Below are positions 30,737 through 39,800 of a stretch of DNA of 56,522 nucleotides, one piece after another. The stretch lies in NCBI GenBank assembly GCA_028289465.1, contig JANQPM010000015.1:1-56522 (forward strand), in the 5' to 3' direction. Within the stretch, counting starts at the first letter, position 1. Every line of letters starts with the position of its first letter. Both the position numbers and the translations under genes were made by a program. Below the pieces are notes generated by a model. That model saw only the letters and a program-made list of their open reading frames with translations, made no database searches and was not told the DNA's origin. The stretch comes from Lysobacterales bacterium (lineage in GTDB: Bacteria > Pseudomonadota > Gammaproteobacteria > Xanthomonadales > SZUA-36).

Positions 30737-33700
30737 ATGGCAATCTTTATCCATCGTTTATGTTCTGTTATCGCGCTGGGTGCGATATTTTTGCTGTTTG
30801 GATCGCTGTATTCCTGTTCAGGTAATGTAACCGATACACCGACCAAGCAATTGAGCGGAAAGAAATATGTTCGCGGCTTCATTGCCGTTCAACTTCATGA
30901 TGTGAAGAAAACGGACGATCTTCGCGATAGCCGTATTTTTATTCCCGGCGTAAAAATGACGTTGACCAATATCGCTTCTTCGGAGTCGACCGACGTTATC
31001 AGCGATCTGAGTGGCCGGTTCAATTTCCCGGCTCAAATATCCGGTGACTACAAACTCTGCTGGCAGCGGGCCGGCTACCAGTCCGAATGCCGGTCAAGCC
31101 CTGTGCAAATCAGCTCTCGTCCGGTCAACGTGGACATCATAGAAATTCGGCCCGACGCCGATTTTGAAACGACCGTAGTCGTCTACGGTACGGTCTTTAT
31201 GCGCGACGAAGAACTGGGGCGTGAACTGCAGCCTCTGGTGGGGATCAACTCGTTTGCCAACATCGAGGCCTTGGACAACAACGGGAATACTTTCTACCAG
31301 ACTCCAGTGAACAACCAGGGTATGTATGTCGTCCCCGCAGTGCCGCGCGATGAAATAATGGTCGCGATCCAGGCTTCCGTTGAAAAGGAAACCATGACCA
31401 GCAGGACTTATAAGGAGGTCCTGCAAACCGGCCATGCCCACCGGGTCGATGTCATTATGCGAAATCACCTGCCGCGGATACTGGACGTGGTTTCCAGAGT
31501 CGGCGGAAAGGACGTTGAGATCGCGCAGGCCGGCGATACAATCAGCCTGTCGGCCAGCGCACACGACGCCGATAACGATCAACTGCGCTATGAGTGGTAT
31601 GTCACGCCGGGCGAAGGTACCTTAAGCAACCCCAACAACGCTTCCACCACCTGGAAACTGCCTGCGCAGAAAGGCCGCTATACCGCAGTCGTCCATGTAA
31701 AGGATGACCATGGCGGTTATTCGGTGGGCAAATCCACCGTTCGGGTTGGTCTGGACAAAGCACGCTTTTCCGGCAGAGTGGTTACCGTTTTCGGCAGCCC
31801 GATCAGTGCCGCCGAAGTGCAAATCGGCGGCACCGGCGATACCGCGGCGACCAACGCCGACGGCTACTTCAATCTGACAACGGCGCTGACTGACCGTTAT
31901 GTACTGAATATACGCAAACCGGGCTTTGCCGCGGTTTCCCGCATCTATCGCCGCAGTTTTGAGAACGGAACCTGGCGCATGCAGAACGCTACGGTAGTGA
32001 CTGTTGACCCGACACAGGATATCGTCGTCAGCGACAATCCACAGCAAAAAGACTACTGCTATGTTCCGGCGTTCGAACGGGTGGTCTGGAGCCATTTCCC
32101 GGGGGTGCAAAACCGCCGCAGACAGGATGGCACCGGCCGCACCTACGCGGTGGAGAAAGAACCCTACCGCAACCCTTATCCGCCCGAACTCATCGCACAG
32201 CGAAAACGGGGGCAGTGCGGGCAAGGCGTTGAACTCTTTATTCCAGCCAACTCGCTGCAGGATAAAGACGGCAATGCACCGCCTGGTCCGGTCACCATCG
32301 AACTGAACACCGTTGACCTGCTGGCGCCGGATTCCATGCCGGGCGATTTCAGCGCTGACGATGGCAGCTATTTGATCAGTTATGGCGCCAGCACCGTCGA
32401 GGTTAGTGCCGGCGGCGTCGAATTTAGCCAGATCGCCGACGGCCAATTCGCGATCTTGCGTATTCCGGTCTCGGATGCGCAACTGGCTGCGGGCGGTACC
32501 ATACCGCCAACCATTCCGAAACTCGTCTACAACGAAGAGACCGGGCTATGGGAAGCCGAAGGCGAGTTCACCCTGGACGCTAGCGGTACGTTCTACGAGG
32601 CCGAAGTCAGCCACTTTTCCACCATCAATACGGACATCCAGAAAACCGGCCAGTCCTGCGTGCGCTTCAAGAGCGAAGACATGCCGATTCCTTTTCAATT
32701 GGATGTCATCGTTCCGATTCCCGATGCAGCGCCGGTGCAGCGAACTGCACAGATCAACGCCAATGACGAATACAATCTCATCATCAATTTGCCGAACGAT
32801 ACGGAGATTACGCTGCTCGCCTACACGGTGGTTAACGACCAGGTGGTTCCGCACGGCGTCTTCACCGTGGACACCAACGGTGCTCAGAGCGGAAACCCGG
32901 CAGCACCGAACTTCTCGGAATGCCAGACCAAGGTCGTTCTGAGACCGGTCACGCTGCCTGAACCGGGTCCGGATGCGTTTTTGCACGGACTGTATTCGTT
33001 TATCGCAACCAAAGTGCAGGAAAACGACGGCACCATTCCGAATCAGGCGCTAAAAGACCAGCTCGAGGACGCAACCATCGACTATTACAACACGGTCGAT
33101 CCGCGCGGCTTGCGCAATACCTTCGATAAATTCAAACAGGCGAACGGCCTTGCCGCCGACGGTAATCCCGCGATCAAGGCCAGCTACGGGCCAGGCGATG
33201 AAGTCCGTGCCGCCTACGCCAATGCGATCGACCTGGGCTTCGGGCGCGATATGCACGGCAAGCGTGTTTTGGCAGATGACGGCGAATGGGATATCGCCTT
33301 CTATGTCAGCAACTACGGGGACTACGATTCGGATGACATCGTCGATCAACAGAACGCGGCCAATCAGAACGCGGACGAGCTGGTGGCCACGGTCGCGATG
33401 GAATGGTCGCGAATCGAAGACGGCCCGGCATCCGATTATGACTACTACGACCCGGACAATACCGACCCGGATCCGAATGACCCGGCTGCACCGATTGTGT
33501 TTTCCGATAACGAGCGCGTTATCAAGTTCTATGTCTATAACAAGCTCGGAGAACCTGTGTTTGCTGCCGATCTGGACAACCGCGGCGTCAGGCCGATACC
33601 GCAATTGTGCATGGTCTGCCATGGCGGTGCCTATGACACCGGATTCGAGACCGGCACACCTGCTTTCAGCCAGCCCAGCGACGTCAAGCTCGGTGCGGTA

Positions 33701-34660
33701 ATGCTGCCGTTCGATATCCATGGCTACGAGTTCTCCCCCGTCGCGCCGGCCAATTTCTCCAAAGCGAATCAGCAACTGGAAATTTTTGAGCTGAACAATA
33801 TGGTTGTGGACACCGAGCCGGGTGCGGTGATCGAAGAAATTATCGACGAAATGTATTCGCCGACGAACCCCGCGGGTGCGGATAACCAGTTGGAAGACTT
33901 CGTCGTTGCCGGCTGGAACGCCAATGGCGCACATCAGGATATGTACCTCAATGTGATCAAGCCCGCCTGCCGGGTCTGCCATGCGTCCCGCCCGCTGGAA
34001 GATACCGGCGGCGGCGGTACCCGGGATTTAAGGTTCCATTCGGTCAACCACTTCCTGGACGCGCCGCCGGAAGGCATTGCCGCAGTGGCATCCACCCGCG
34101 TTTGCGTCACCCGGGAAATGCCGCATGCGCTGGCGACTTATAACCGCTTCTGGTACAGCTACAACCCGCTCTCTCCGTTGGAAGGCGTGCTATTCCAGCC
34201 TTCCCGCATGCAGGCATTTTTTGACGGCGTGGTAGAGCCAGTACTGGGAGGAGCGCTCGGAAGCAATTGCGTTACCACACCGGATATCGATGACAGCGTC
34301 ATTGAGGAACCGGCCAAACTGTCCGATATTCAGGCCAATATTTTCACCGGCTGTGCCGGCTGCCACGGCGGCAGCTTCGGCGGTATCAATATGGACCTGG
34401 GGGACGGCTCTGCCCATGGCGCTATCGTCAATGTGGCGGCTCAGGAATCCTCAGGCGGACTGGACCGCATTGAACCGAACTCCGTCAATCAAAGCTATCT
34501 GTACAAGAAGGTCGACGACGACGTAGCCGCCGCCGAATGTACCGCAGTCCAGGCCGGCCAGGACTGCACCGATGCGATGCCGCCGGGCTCTAGCGGCCTG
34601 AGCGCGGCGGAACTGGAGGACCTGGCCGAGTGGATCAACGACGGGGCCCAGAGTAATTAA
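30737..34660 (+). CDS. Large tri-heme-motif lipoprotein with PKD and CarboxypepD-like domains
   Basis: 1307 aa. An N-terminal hydrophobic segment ends in 'LYSC' at about residue 27, a plausible lipobox. Domains include a carboxypeptidase-regulatory-like fold (about 60-115), a PKD-like domain (about 265-335, 'ADNDQLRYEWYVTPGEG'), another CarboxypepD-like fold (about 338-400, 'ADGYFNLT') and a ZU5-like segment near 'LFIPANSL'. Three CxxCH cytochrome c motifs sit at C958-H962, C1078-H1082 and C1206-H1210; the last is in a small c-type domain ('ADIQANIFTGCAGCHGG'-like). It has a GGGGGGA ribosome-binding site. It is probably exposed at the cell surface or in the periplasm and may take part in electron transfer; no redox partner gene is adjacent. 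Confidence 0.8.
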   Translation: MAIFIHRLCSVIALGAIFLLFGSLYSCSGNVTDTPTKQLSGKKYVRGFIAVQLHDVKKTDDLRDSRIFIPGVKMTLTNIASSESTDVISDLSGRFNFPAQISGDYKLCWQRAGYQSECRSSPVQISSRPVNVDIIEIRPDADFETTVVVYGTVFMRDEELGRELQPLVGINSFANIEALDNNGNTFYQTPVNNQGMYVVPAVPRDEIMVAIQASVEKETMTSRTYKEVLQTGHAHRVDVIMRNHLPRILDVVSRVGGKDVEIAQAGDTISLSASAHDADNDQLRYEWYVTPGEGTLSNPNNASTTWKLPAQKGRYTAVVHVKDDHGGYSVGKSTVRVGLDKARFSGRVVTVFGSPISAAEVQIGGTGDTAATNADGYFNLTTALTDRYVLNIRKPGFAAVSRIYRRSFENGTWRMQNATVVTVDPTQDIVVSDNPQQKDYCYVPAFERVVWSHFPGVQNRRRQDGTGRTYAVEKEPYRNPYPPELIAQRKRGQCGQGVELFIPANSLQDKDGNAPPGPVTIELNTVDLLAPDSMPGDFSADDGSYLISYGASTVEVSAGGVEFSQIADGQFAILRIPVSDAQLAAGGTIPPTIPKLVYNEETGLWEAEGEFTLDASGTFYEAEVSHFSTINTDIQKTGQSCVRFKSEDMPIPFQLDVIVPIPDAAPVQRTAQINANDEYNLIINLPNDTEITLLAYTVVNDQVVPHGVFTVDTNGAQSGNPAAPNFSECQTKVVLRPVTLPEPGPDAFLHGLYSFIATKVQENDGTIPNQALKDQLEDATIDYYNTVDPRGLRNTFDKFKQANGLAADGNPAIKASYGPGDEVRAAYANAIDLGFGRDMHGKRVLADDGEWDIAFYVSNYGDYDSDDIVDQQNAANQNADELVATVAMEWSRIEDGPASDYDYYDPDNTDPDPNDPAAPIVFSDNERVIKFYVYNKLGEPVFAADLDNRGVRPIPQLCMVCHGGAYDTGFETGTPAFSQPSDVKLGAVMLPFDIHGYEFSPVAPANFSKANQQLEIFELNNMVVDTEPGAVIEEIIDEMYSPTNPAGADNQLEDFVVAGWNANGAHQDMYLNVIKPACRVCHASRPLEDTGGGGTRDLRFHSVNHFLDAPPEGIAAVASTRVCVTREMPHALATYNRFWYSYNPLSPLEGVLFQPSRMQAFFDGVVEPVLGGALGSNCVTTPDIDDSVIEEPAKLSDIQANIFTGCAGCHGGSFGGINMDLGDGSAHGAIVNVAAQESSGGLDRIEPNSVNQSYLYKKVDDDVAAAECTAVQAGQDCTDAMPPGSSGLSAAELEDLAEWINDGAQSN

Positions 34661-34712
34661 ATATTGAATAATTAAATGTTGAATAACTAAGCTTTATTGA
34701 CTGGGAAATGAA

Positions 34713-34734
34713 AGAGCCCGCTGCGGCGGGCTCT
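34713..34734. terminator. Terminator hairpin between convergent genes
   Basis: AGAGCCCGC (34713-34721) pairs perfectly with GCGGGCTCT (34726-34734) over a TGCG tetraloop. On the minus strand it is followed by TTTCATTT, on the plus strand only by a short pyrimidine stretch. It lies between the stop of the CxxCH lipoprotein gene and the stop of the convergent metalloprotease gene, so it can serve both. Confidence 0.8.
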
Positions 34735-34759
34735 CTTACGTACAAATCCGTACCCGTCA

Positions 34760-35971
34760 TCACTCAACTTCCGCCCGGAATATCCCGCCTGTCTTAACAG
34801 AAAAACCGGGGCCGATACCGATTTGGTTTGCCGCCGAATAGTTAACACAGGCCCCGCTCTGGATCACATGGTCGTCGCTGACGATGGTATTGGACGCCCG
34901 GTAGCGTTGTCCGCCGGTCGTTGTTTCCATATTGATAGCGACATTCGCGCCCGTCGTTTTTGGTGCGAAAGAACAGATGTCGTCGTTGAAATACCAGTTA
35001 AACCCGGTATTGAAGAACACATTGGCTGAAGTAATCGCTAGATGCGTTGAATTGATGAAGCTACCTCCGGTCTTACAAACCGCAAACCCGGTTTCGGTAT
35101 CATCGAAACTCACGTTGATATCGCAACTCGGGTTCGCCACCAGTCCGATAAAATTCAACTGGATCGAATAGTCATCTGCGGTGCCGGCTATTTCATCCAG
35201 TCCGCTCTTTGCCAGCGCAAGCGTCGACACGCCGGCCTGTGTCAGCGCGCGCTGATCCTCATTGGAAAAAGCGCCCTGCTGCATCACAGCTTCGGTATTT
35301 TCAACGTCCAGGGCGGCGCATACGTCGCGGTCGGCATTGGCTGCAAATTTGTCTCCGGCAGGCAAATCGGCAAGTTCCCGGCTAAAAGTCAAACTATCAA
35401 CCAGCCCACCGTACAGACTGCAGGGATCATTGTCGGCCGTATTAAACCAGTGCAGGTTTACATCGTCACCCCGCACATCGTCAAACGTGCCGATGACCGT
35501 ATCGGCACCCGCGCCAATGTTGAAGGTGTTATCTGCGCCATCGGTCGCCTTGGTGTAATTCCTATCCGCAGCCGGAAGCCCGGATTCGGTTGCCGCATTG
35601 ACGTGCGCCAAGCCTATGCAGTGCCCTATTTCATGCAAGACAGTAGACTCAAAATCAACGTGAGACGCGGGAATGTTCGTTTCGCTGGAAAAAAACAGAT
35701 TGTTTGTGATTGCCTGATCCTTATTAAAGGTATCCACGGCATTTCTAACCGACGCAACCATATCCTCCGCGTTCGGGCTTGCCGAATCGATACAGACGCT
35801 CACATTCAGCACTCCGCCGACACCCGTATATCCCGTTGGATGGGTGATTACATCGATACCGTTCATTTCACCGGCAAAGATATAGCTTCCGGCGTACACT
35901 GAAGGGGTCAGGCAAACGGCAAAAAAATACGCGGCGATACGATAAATTCTTCTCTGCAAGCGCCCTTTCAT
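34760..35971 (-). CDS. Exported matrixin-like zinc metalloprotease
   Basis: 403 aa with a signal peptide ending at about residue 28 (VYAG). The zinc motif HEIGHCIGLAH (HExxHxxGxxH, about residues 114-124) is the matrixin/metzincin type. The preceding part 'VRNAVDTFNKDQ' resembles the region upstream of the active site in related proteases. The C-terminal half is a beta-rich, Cys-containing region of unknown role. It is secreted and likely cleaves extracellular proteins. It follows a small exported protein with only two bases between, so both are one unit. Confidence 0.8.
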   Translation of the reverse strand: MKGRLQRRIYRIAAYFFAVCLTPSVYAGSYIFAGEMNGIDVITHPTGYTGVGGVLNVSVCIDSASPNAEDMVASVRNAVDTFNKDQAITNNLFFSSETNIPASHVDFESTVLHEIGHCIGLAHVNAATESGLPAADRNYTKATDGADNTFNIGAGADTVIGTFDDVRGDDVNLHWFNTADNDPCSLYGGLVDSLTFSRELADLPAGDKFAANADRDVCAALDVENTEAVMQQGAFSNEDQRALTQAGVSTLALAKSGLDEIAGTADDYSIQLNFIGLVANPSCDINVSFDDTETGFAVCKTGGSFINSTHLAITSANVFFNTGFNWYFNDDICSFAPKTTGANVAINMETTTGGQRYRASNTIVSDDHVIQSGACVNYSAANQIGIGPGFSVKTGGIFRAEVE

Positions 35972-35973
35972 CG

Positions 35974-36597
35974 TTATTTCTCCTCTACCCTGATCAAGTC
36001 GGGGTGATCCATCAGCTCCCGCAGCGCCTGCTGCGCGTTATGAAGCGATTGTATCGCGTCGAGATCGGGATACTGTCTGGCATGGTCGCGCAGTCCGGTC
36101 CATTGAATACGTTGATTGACCGGCTTGGGAGACTGGGTGGCCATATCCGGACTATAGCTCTCCAAGTTAAGTTCCAGTACCGTTACAGAAGGGTCGCTGG
36201 AAAAAAACAGCGTATCGGACTGGGCTTGAAGATTGGCCGCAGTGCGAGCATCCGCCTTTGCCGCAGCAGCATCAAAAGCAGGAATCCGGTTGCTGGACAG
36301 CGTGGACAACAATGCATCGAGATCCGCCGGCTCGAGCGTGAGCTGATACAACCCCGCCTTTTTCATAAAGACCGGATATTCGACAACCACAAGGCCATCG
36401 CCATATATTTCGATACTGACAGGGTCCAGTGAAAAATCCATTTCCCCGAAATGCTCGGTAAATTTGACGATGGGGGTTGAAGAACCTCCAGCAAATTTCA
36501 TGAATTCCTGAGCCTGGATCGGATTGATCCATCCCAGCGCAGCCAAGGCAATTACCGATAATTTGCCGACAAACCCTTGACAGGCGCTGTGCTTCAT
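35974..36597 (-). CDS. Exported protein of unknown function
   Basis: 207 aa from the ATG at 36597, chosen for AAGGAT upstream and because it puts a signal peptide (ending in AQA) at the N-terminus; the frame is open 41 codons further upstream. The mature part is acidic, with 'VSIEIYGDGLVVVEYPVFMKKAG' and 'LDALLSTLSSNRIPAF'. No family is recognised. It is two bases upstream of the metalloprotease gene, so it could be its inhibitor, chaperone or co-secreted partner (inference). Confidence 0.7.
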   Translation of the reverse strand: MKHSACQGFVGKLSVIALAALGWINPIQAQEFMKFAGGSSTPIVKFTEHFGEMDFSLDPVSIEIYGDGLVVVEYPVFMKKAGLYQLTLEPADLDALLSTLSSNRIPAFDAAAAKADARTAANLQAQSDTLFFSSDPSVTVLELNLESYSPDMATQSPKPVNQRIQWTGLRDHARQYPDLDAIQSLHNAQQALRELMDHPDLIRVEEK

Positions 36598-36864
36598 ATG
36601 CTTATCCTTTGCCTTACGAACCTGATCGCTACGATATGGGATGTCCCAGTATAACCGGTTGAATATATGGCGTGAATATCCGGGGCCAGAGCAATAGCGA
36701 CGACTAGCAATAGCGGCCATTTCTCCCAGCCAGGAGATAGTCCGATAAACGCCGGGCGTTCTCGCTCCAACCTCTGATAGCTTTGAAGCTACCGCCGGGC
36801 GGCTATTTCCGCCGATAACACCAAACCTGCCGCTGGGTGGCGAAGCCCGATCTGCATACGTATC

Positions 36865-39800
36865 TTAAGGCGTGGGACAATTCGGCGAACTGAACGACAC
36901 GGTTCCAGTTCCGCCTGTAAAGATGGTTGTTATCGTGTTGAGCGCCGTGATGTTTGCGGTACTGGTCTGCTCCGCACGGACCGTTGCGCCCGCCGTCGAT
37001 GCATTCAGAATCACGTCGTCGTCGAAGCCAAAGCCCGGAAAAGTCTCACTGCCCAGCAGTGTATTGCTTCGAATGTCAACGCAGATCGTATTGTTCTCTG
37101 ACGCCACCGCGTTCAGACCGGCGCCGATATCGTTAGGGACGCTGATCGATACGTTGTTGGTCACTGTCGCGTTCAGAATCCCGGTATTGTCTGTTGTGTC
37201 TCCGGCTTCCAGGCGAATATGGTCGAATCCAAAGCTGCCGCCAGCCGCCCCGAAATCATTGTCGTCAATCAGCGAATTGACGGTGCCGTTCTCGTCCTGA
37301 CTGATACGGAGACCAAAGCCGTTCTGGCTCATGGTTCCATCGCCTCGAATGTCGTTTGCACTGACGGTGACGTTGGTCGTCGCATCGTCGTTGTTGAGGA
37401 TCGTAATGCCATTGAACTCGGCGCCGGTAATCGTGTTGCCGGTAATCATGATCGTGCTGGTGCTATTGGTGGCGTTGTTGGTCTGGATCGTACCGCCGCC
37501 AAACGCATTTATCGCGCTGAAAGTGCTGTTCTGCACGGTGATCTCAAAGTTACTGGTGCCGGTGCTGTTGGCCAGCACGCCGAGCGCACCGTTGGCGTTG
37601 ATGTCGAACGTCGCGTTGTCAACCACCAGCCCCATGTTGGACGTCCCCGCTGACTCGGCTTGAATCGCCGATTCGCCATTGGTCGCCAGGTGGCCGTTGA
37701 AATCGCCGCGGCGGACTGTGAGTACATCGCGCACGCCATCGTCGGTCGTGTTATTGATGTACTCAATGCCGTCCTCGTTCATATCGTCGAACCTGACGTC
37801 TTCGATCAGCGAGGTTCCGAAGAGATTGAGAATCTTGATGCTGTGCTGGTCGTCGTGGCTGGCCATCGTGTTGCCGAAGCCGTTGATCACCGCATCCTGG
37901 AAGGTGAAATTGGTCACCGAAGTGATGTCGATGGCGTGGTCGTCCGCGGCTACGCCGTCGGCCTGCTGGGCCGCATCGGTGATGTTGAGCTGGGTCAATG
38001 AAATATTGGTCGCATTGCTCAAGCTGATACCGTCGCCGCTGGTGTTCTGGATCGTGCCCCCCGAACCGTTCTGAACACCGCTGCCGTCGCCGGTGACAGT
38101 GAAGCTGCCCGTAGTGTTGGAGAGCACAATACCATTGGCGCCGCCGCTGGCCGAGATACTGGTGAAACTGGCAGTGGGATTGCCGGTATTGAGACTAACC
38201 GCGGTGCCCGCTGTATTGCTGACGCTGACCCCGCCCACAGTCAGGTTGCCAAAGTTGCTGCCGGTCAGCGCGGTGCCGCCCGTGTTGCTCAGATTCAAAC
38301 CGCGCAAGGTATTGCCCTGGGCCACAGTCAGGTTGTTGGCACTGTGGGCAATAACCGGGTGCGTGCCGCCGGTCGCGGGTAAGGGGTTGCTGTTGGGCGC
38401 CGGGGTAATCCCGGCAATGGCGGCAATCGAGGCCGTCGCGCCCTGCCCGATGAGTTTCTGATTGTTCAGCAGTGTCAGCGGTCCGACATAGTTGCTGGCC
38501 GATTGCCGATACACGAAGATGGCATCCCCTGCCTGATCGGTCGCTCCGGCAACGAAATTGGCCACACTGTTAAAGGGTGAGGCAAGCCGCCCGTCCCCGT
38601 TGACGCCCTGCGAGTTATCAATAAACCAGATCATATCGGAAACCGTTAGAGTGACGGTGCCCGTGTCGGTGAGATTGCCGCTCGGATCGTTGTCGTTCAG
38701 GGTGTAACTGAAAGAGTCCATGCCGGTAAAGCCGGCAGGTGGCGTATAGGTAAAGCTGCCATCGGCCGCAATAGTTGCCGACCCGGCATTGGCCGATGCT
38801 ACGGTTTCCGCCGTAGCTGTGATTGCCATCGGCGTATCCGGATCGGTATCCCCCACCAGCAGGCCCGAGGCCGCATTAACGCTGATGCCTACATTGCCGG
38901 TCACGGTATAAGCTTCATTGTCGGCCACTGGCGGCGCATTGACTTCGGCCACATCGATGGTGATGGTTTCAGAGTCGGTCAGCAGACCGGGGCCGTCATC
39001 GGTGACGATCACATCGAAGGTATACATACCCGGCCCCTGGGCATCTGTTGGCGTCCAGCTAAAGGCGCCTCCACCGGTAATGCCTGCACCCGCAGGTTCA
39101 CCGGACAAGCTGAAAGTCAGCGTTTGCGCCGGCAGGTCCGGATCAGTCGCCATCGCAGTGAACGTGATATTAGTGAGCTCATCGCCCATTTGATTGCCGA
39201 TCATGGCCAAAGTCGGCGGCTGATTGACCTCGTTCACGGTTACGGTAATGGTTTCAGAATCCGCTTCGTTAGGTGTTCCATCGTCGGTCACGACAACATC
39301 AAAGCTAAACATGCCGGGCCCCTGGGCTTCGGTAGGCGTCCAGGTAAACAGACCGGCCGCGGTGATGGAGGCTCCTGCAGGTTCGCCGGATAAGGTAAAG
39401 GTCAGATTATTGGCGGGCGTGTCATTGGGATCGGTGGCAGTGGCCATAAAGCTCAACTGCATCAGTTCGTCGATGGATTGATCGCCGATGGCGGCCAATA
39501 CCGGCGGATCATTGACCTCGCTAACAGTGACGGTAAACATCTGGGCTGCTGAAGTATCGCTGCCGCCATTGGGCGTACCGCCGTCATCCATCGCCTCCAC
39601 GGTGACGGTGGCGGAACCGCTGGCATTGTCCGCAGGTGTATAGCTCAGTGTGCCTGCACTGTCCACCGCCGGTTGGGCGGAGAATAGCGCGTTGTTGTCA
39701 TTACTCAAGTTAAAGCTTACGGCTTGTCCGGCTTCATCGGCCGGCCCCGGAGAAATACCCGTGGCCCAGCCTGGAACAGACTGCACTCCGGCATCTTCAT

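Noticed and set aside
33050..33982. 310-aa open frame antisense to the CxxCH lipoprotein gene
   Set aside because: Shadow of a strong coding frame with clear domains; no recognisable protein pattern.
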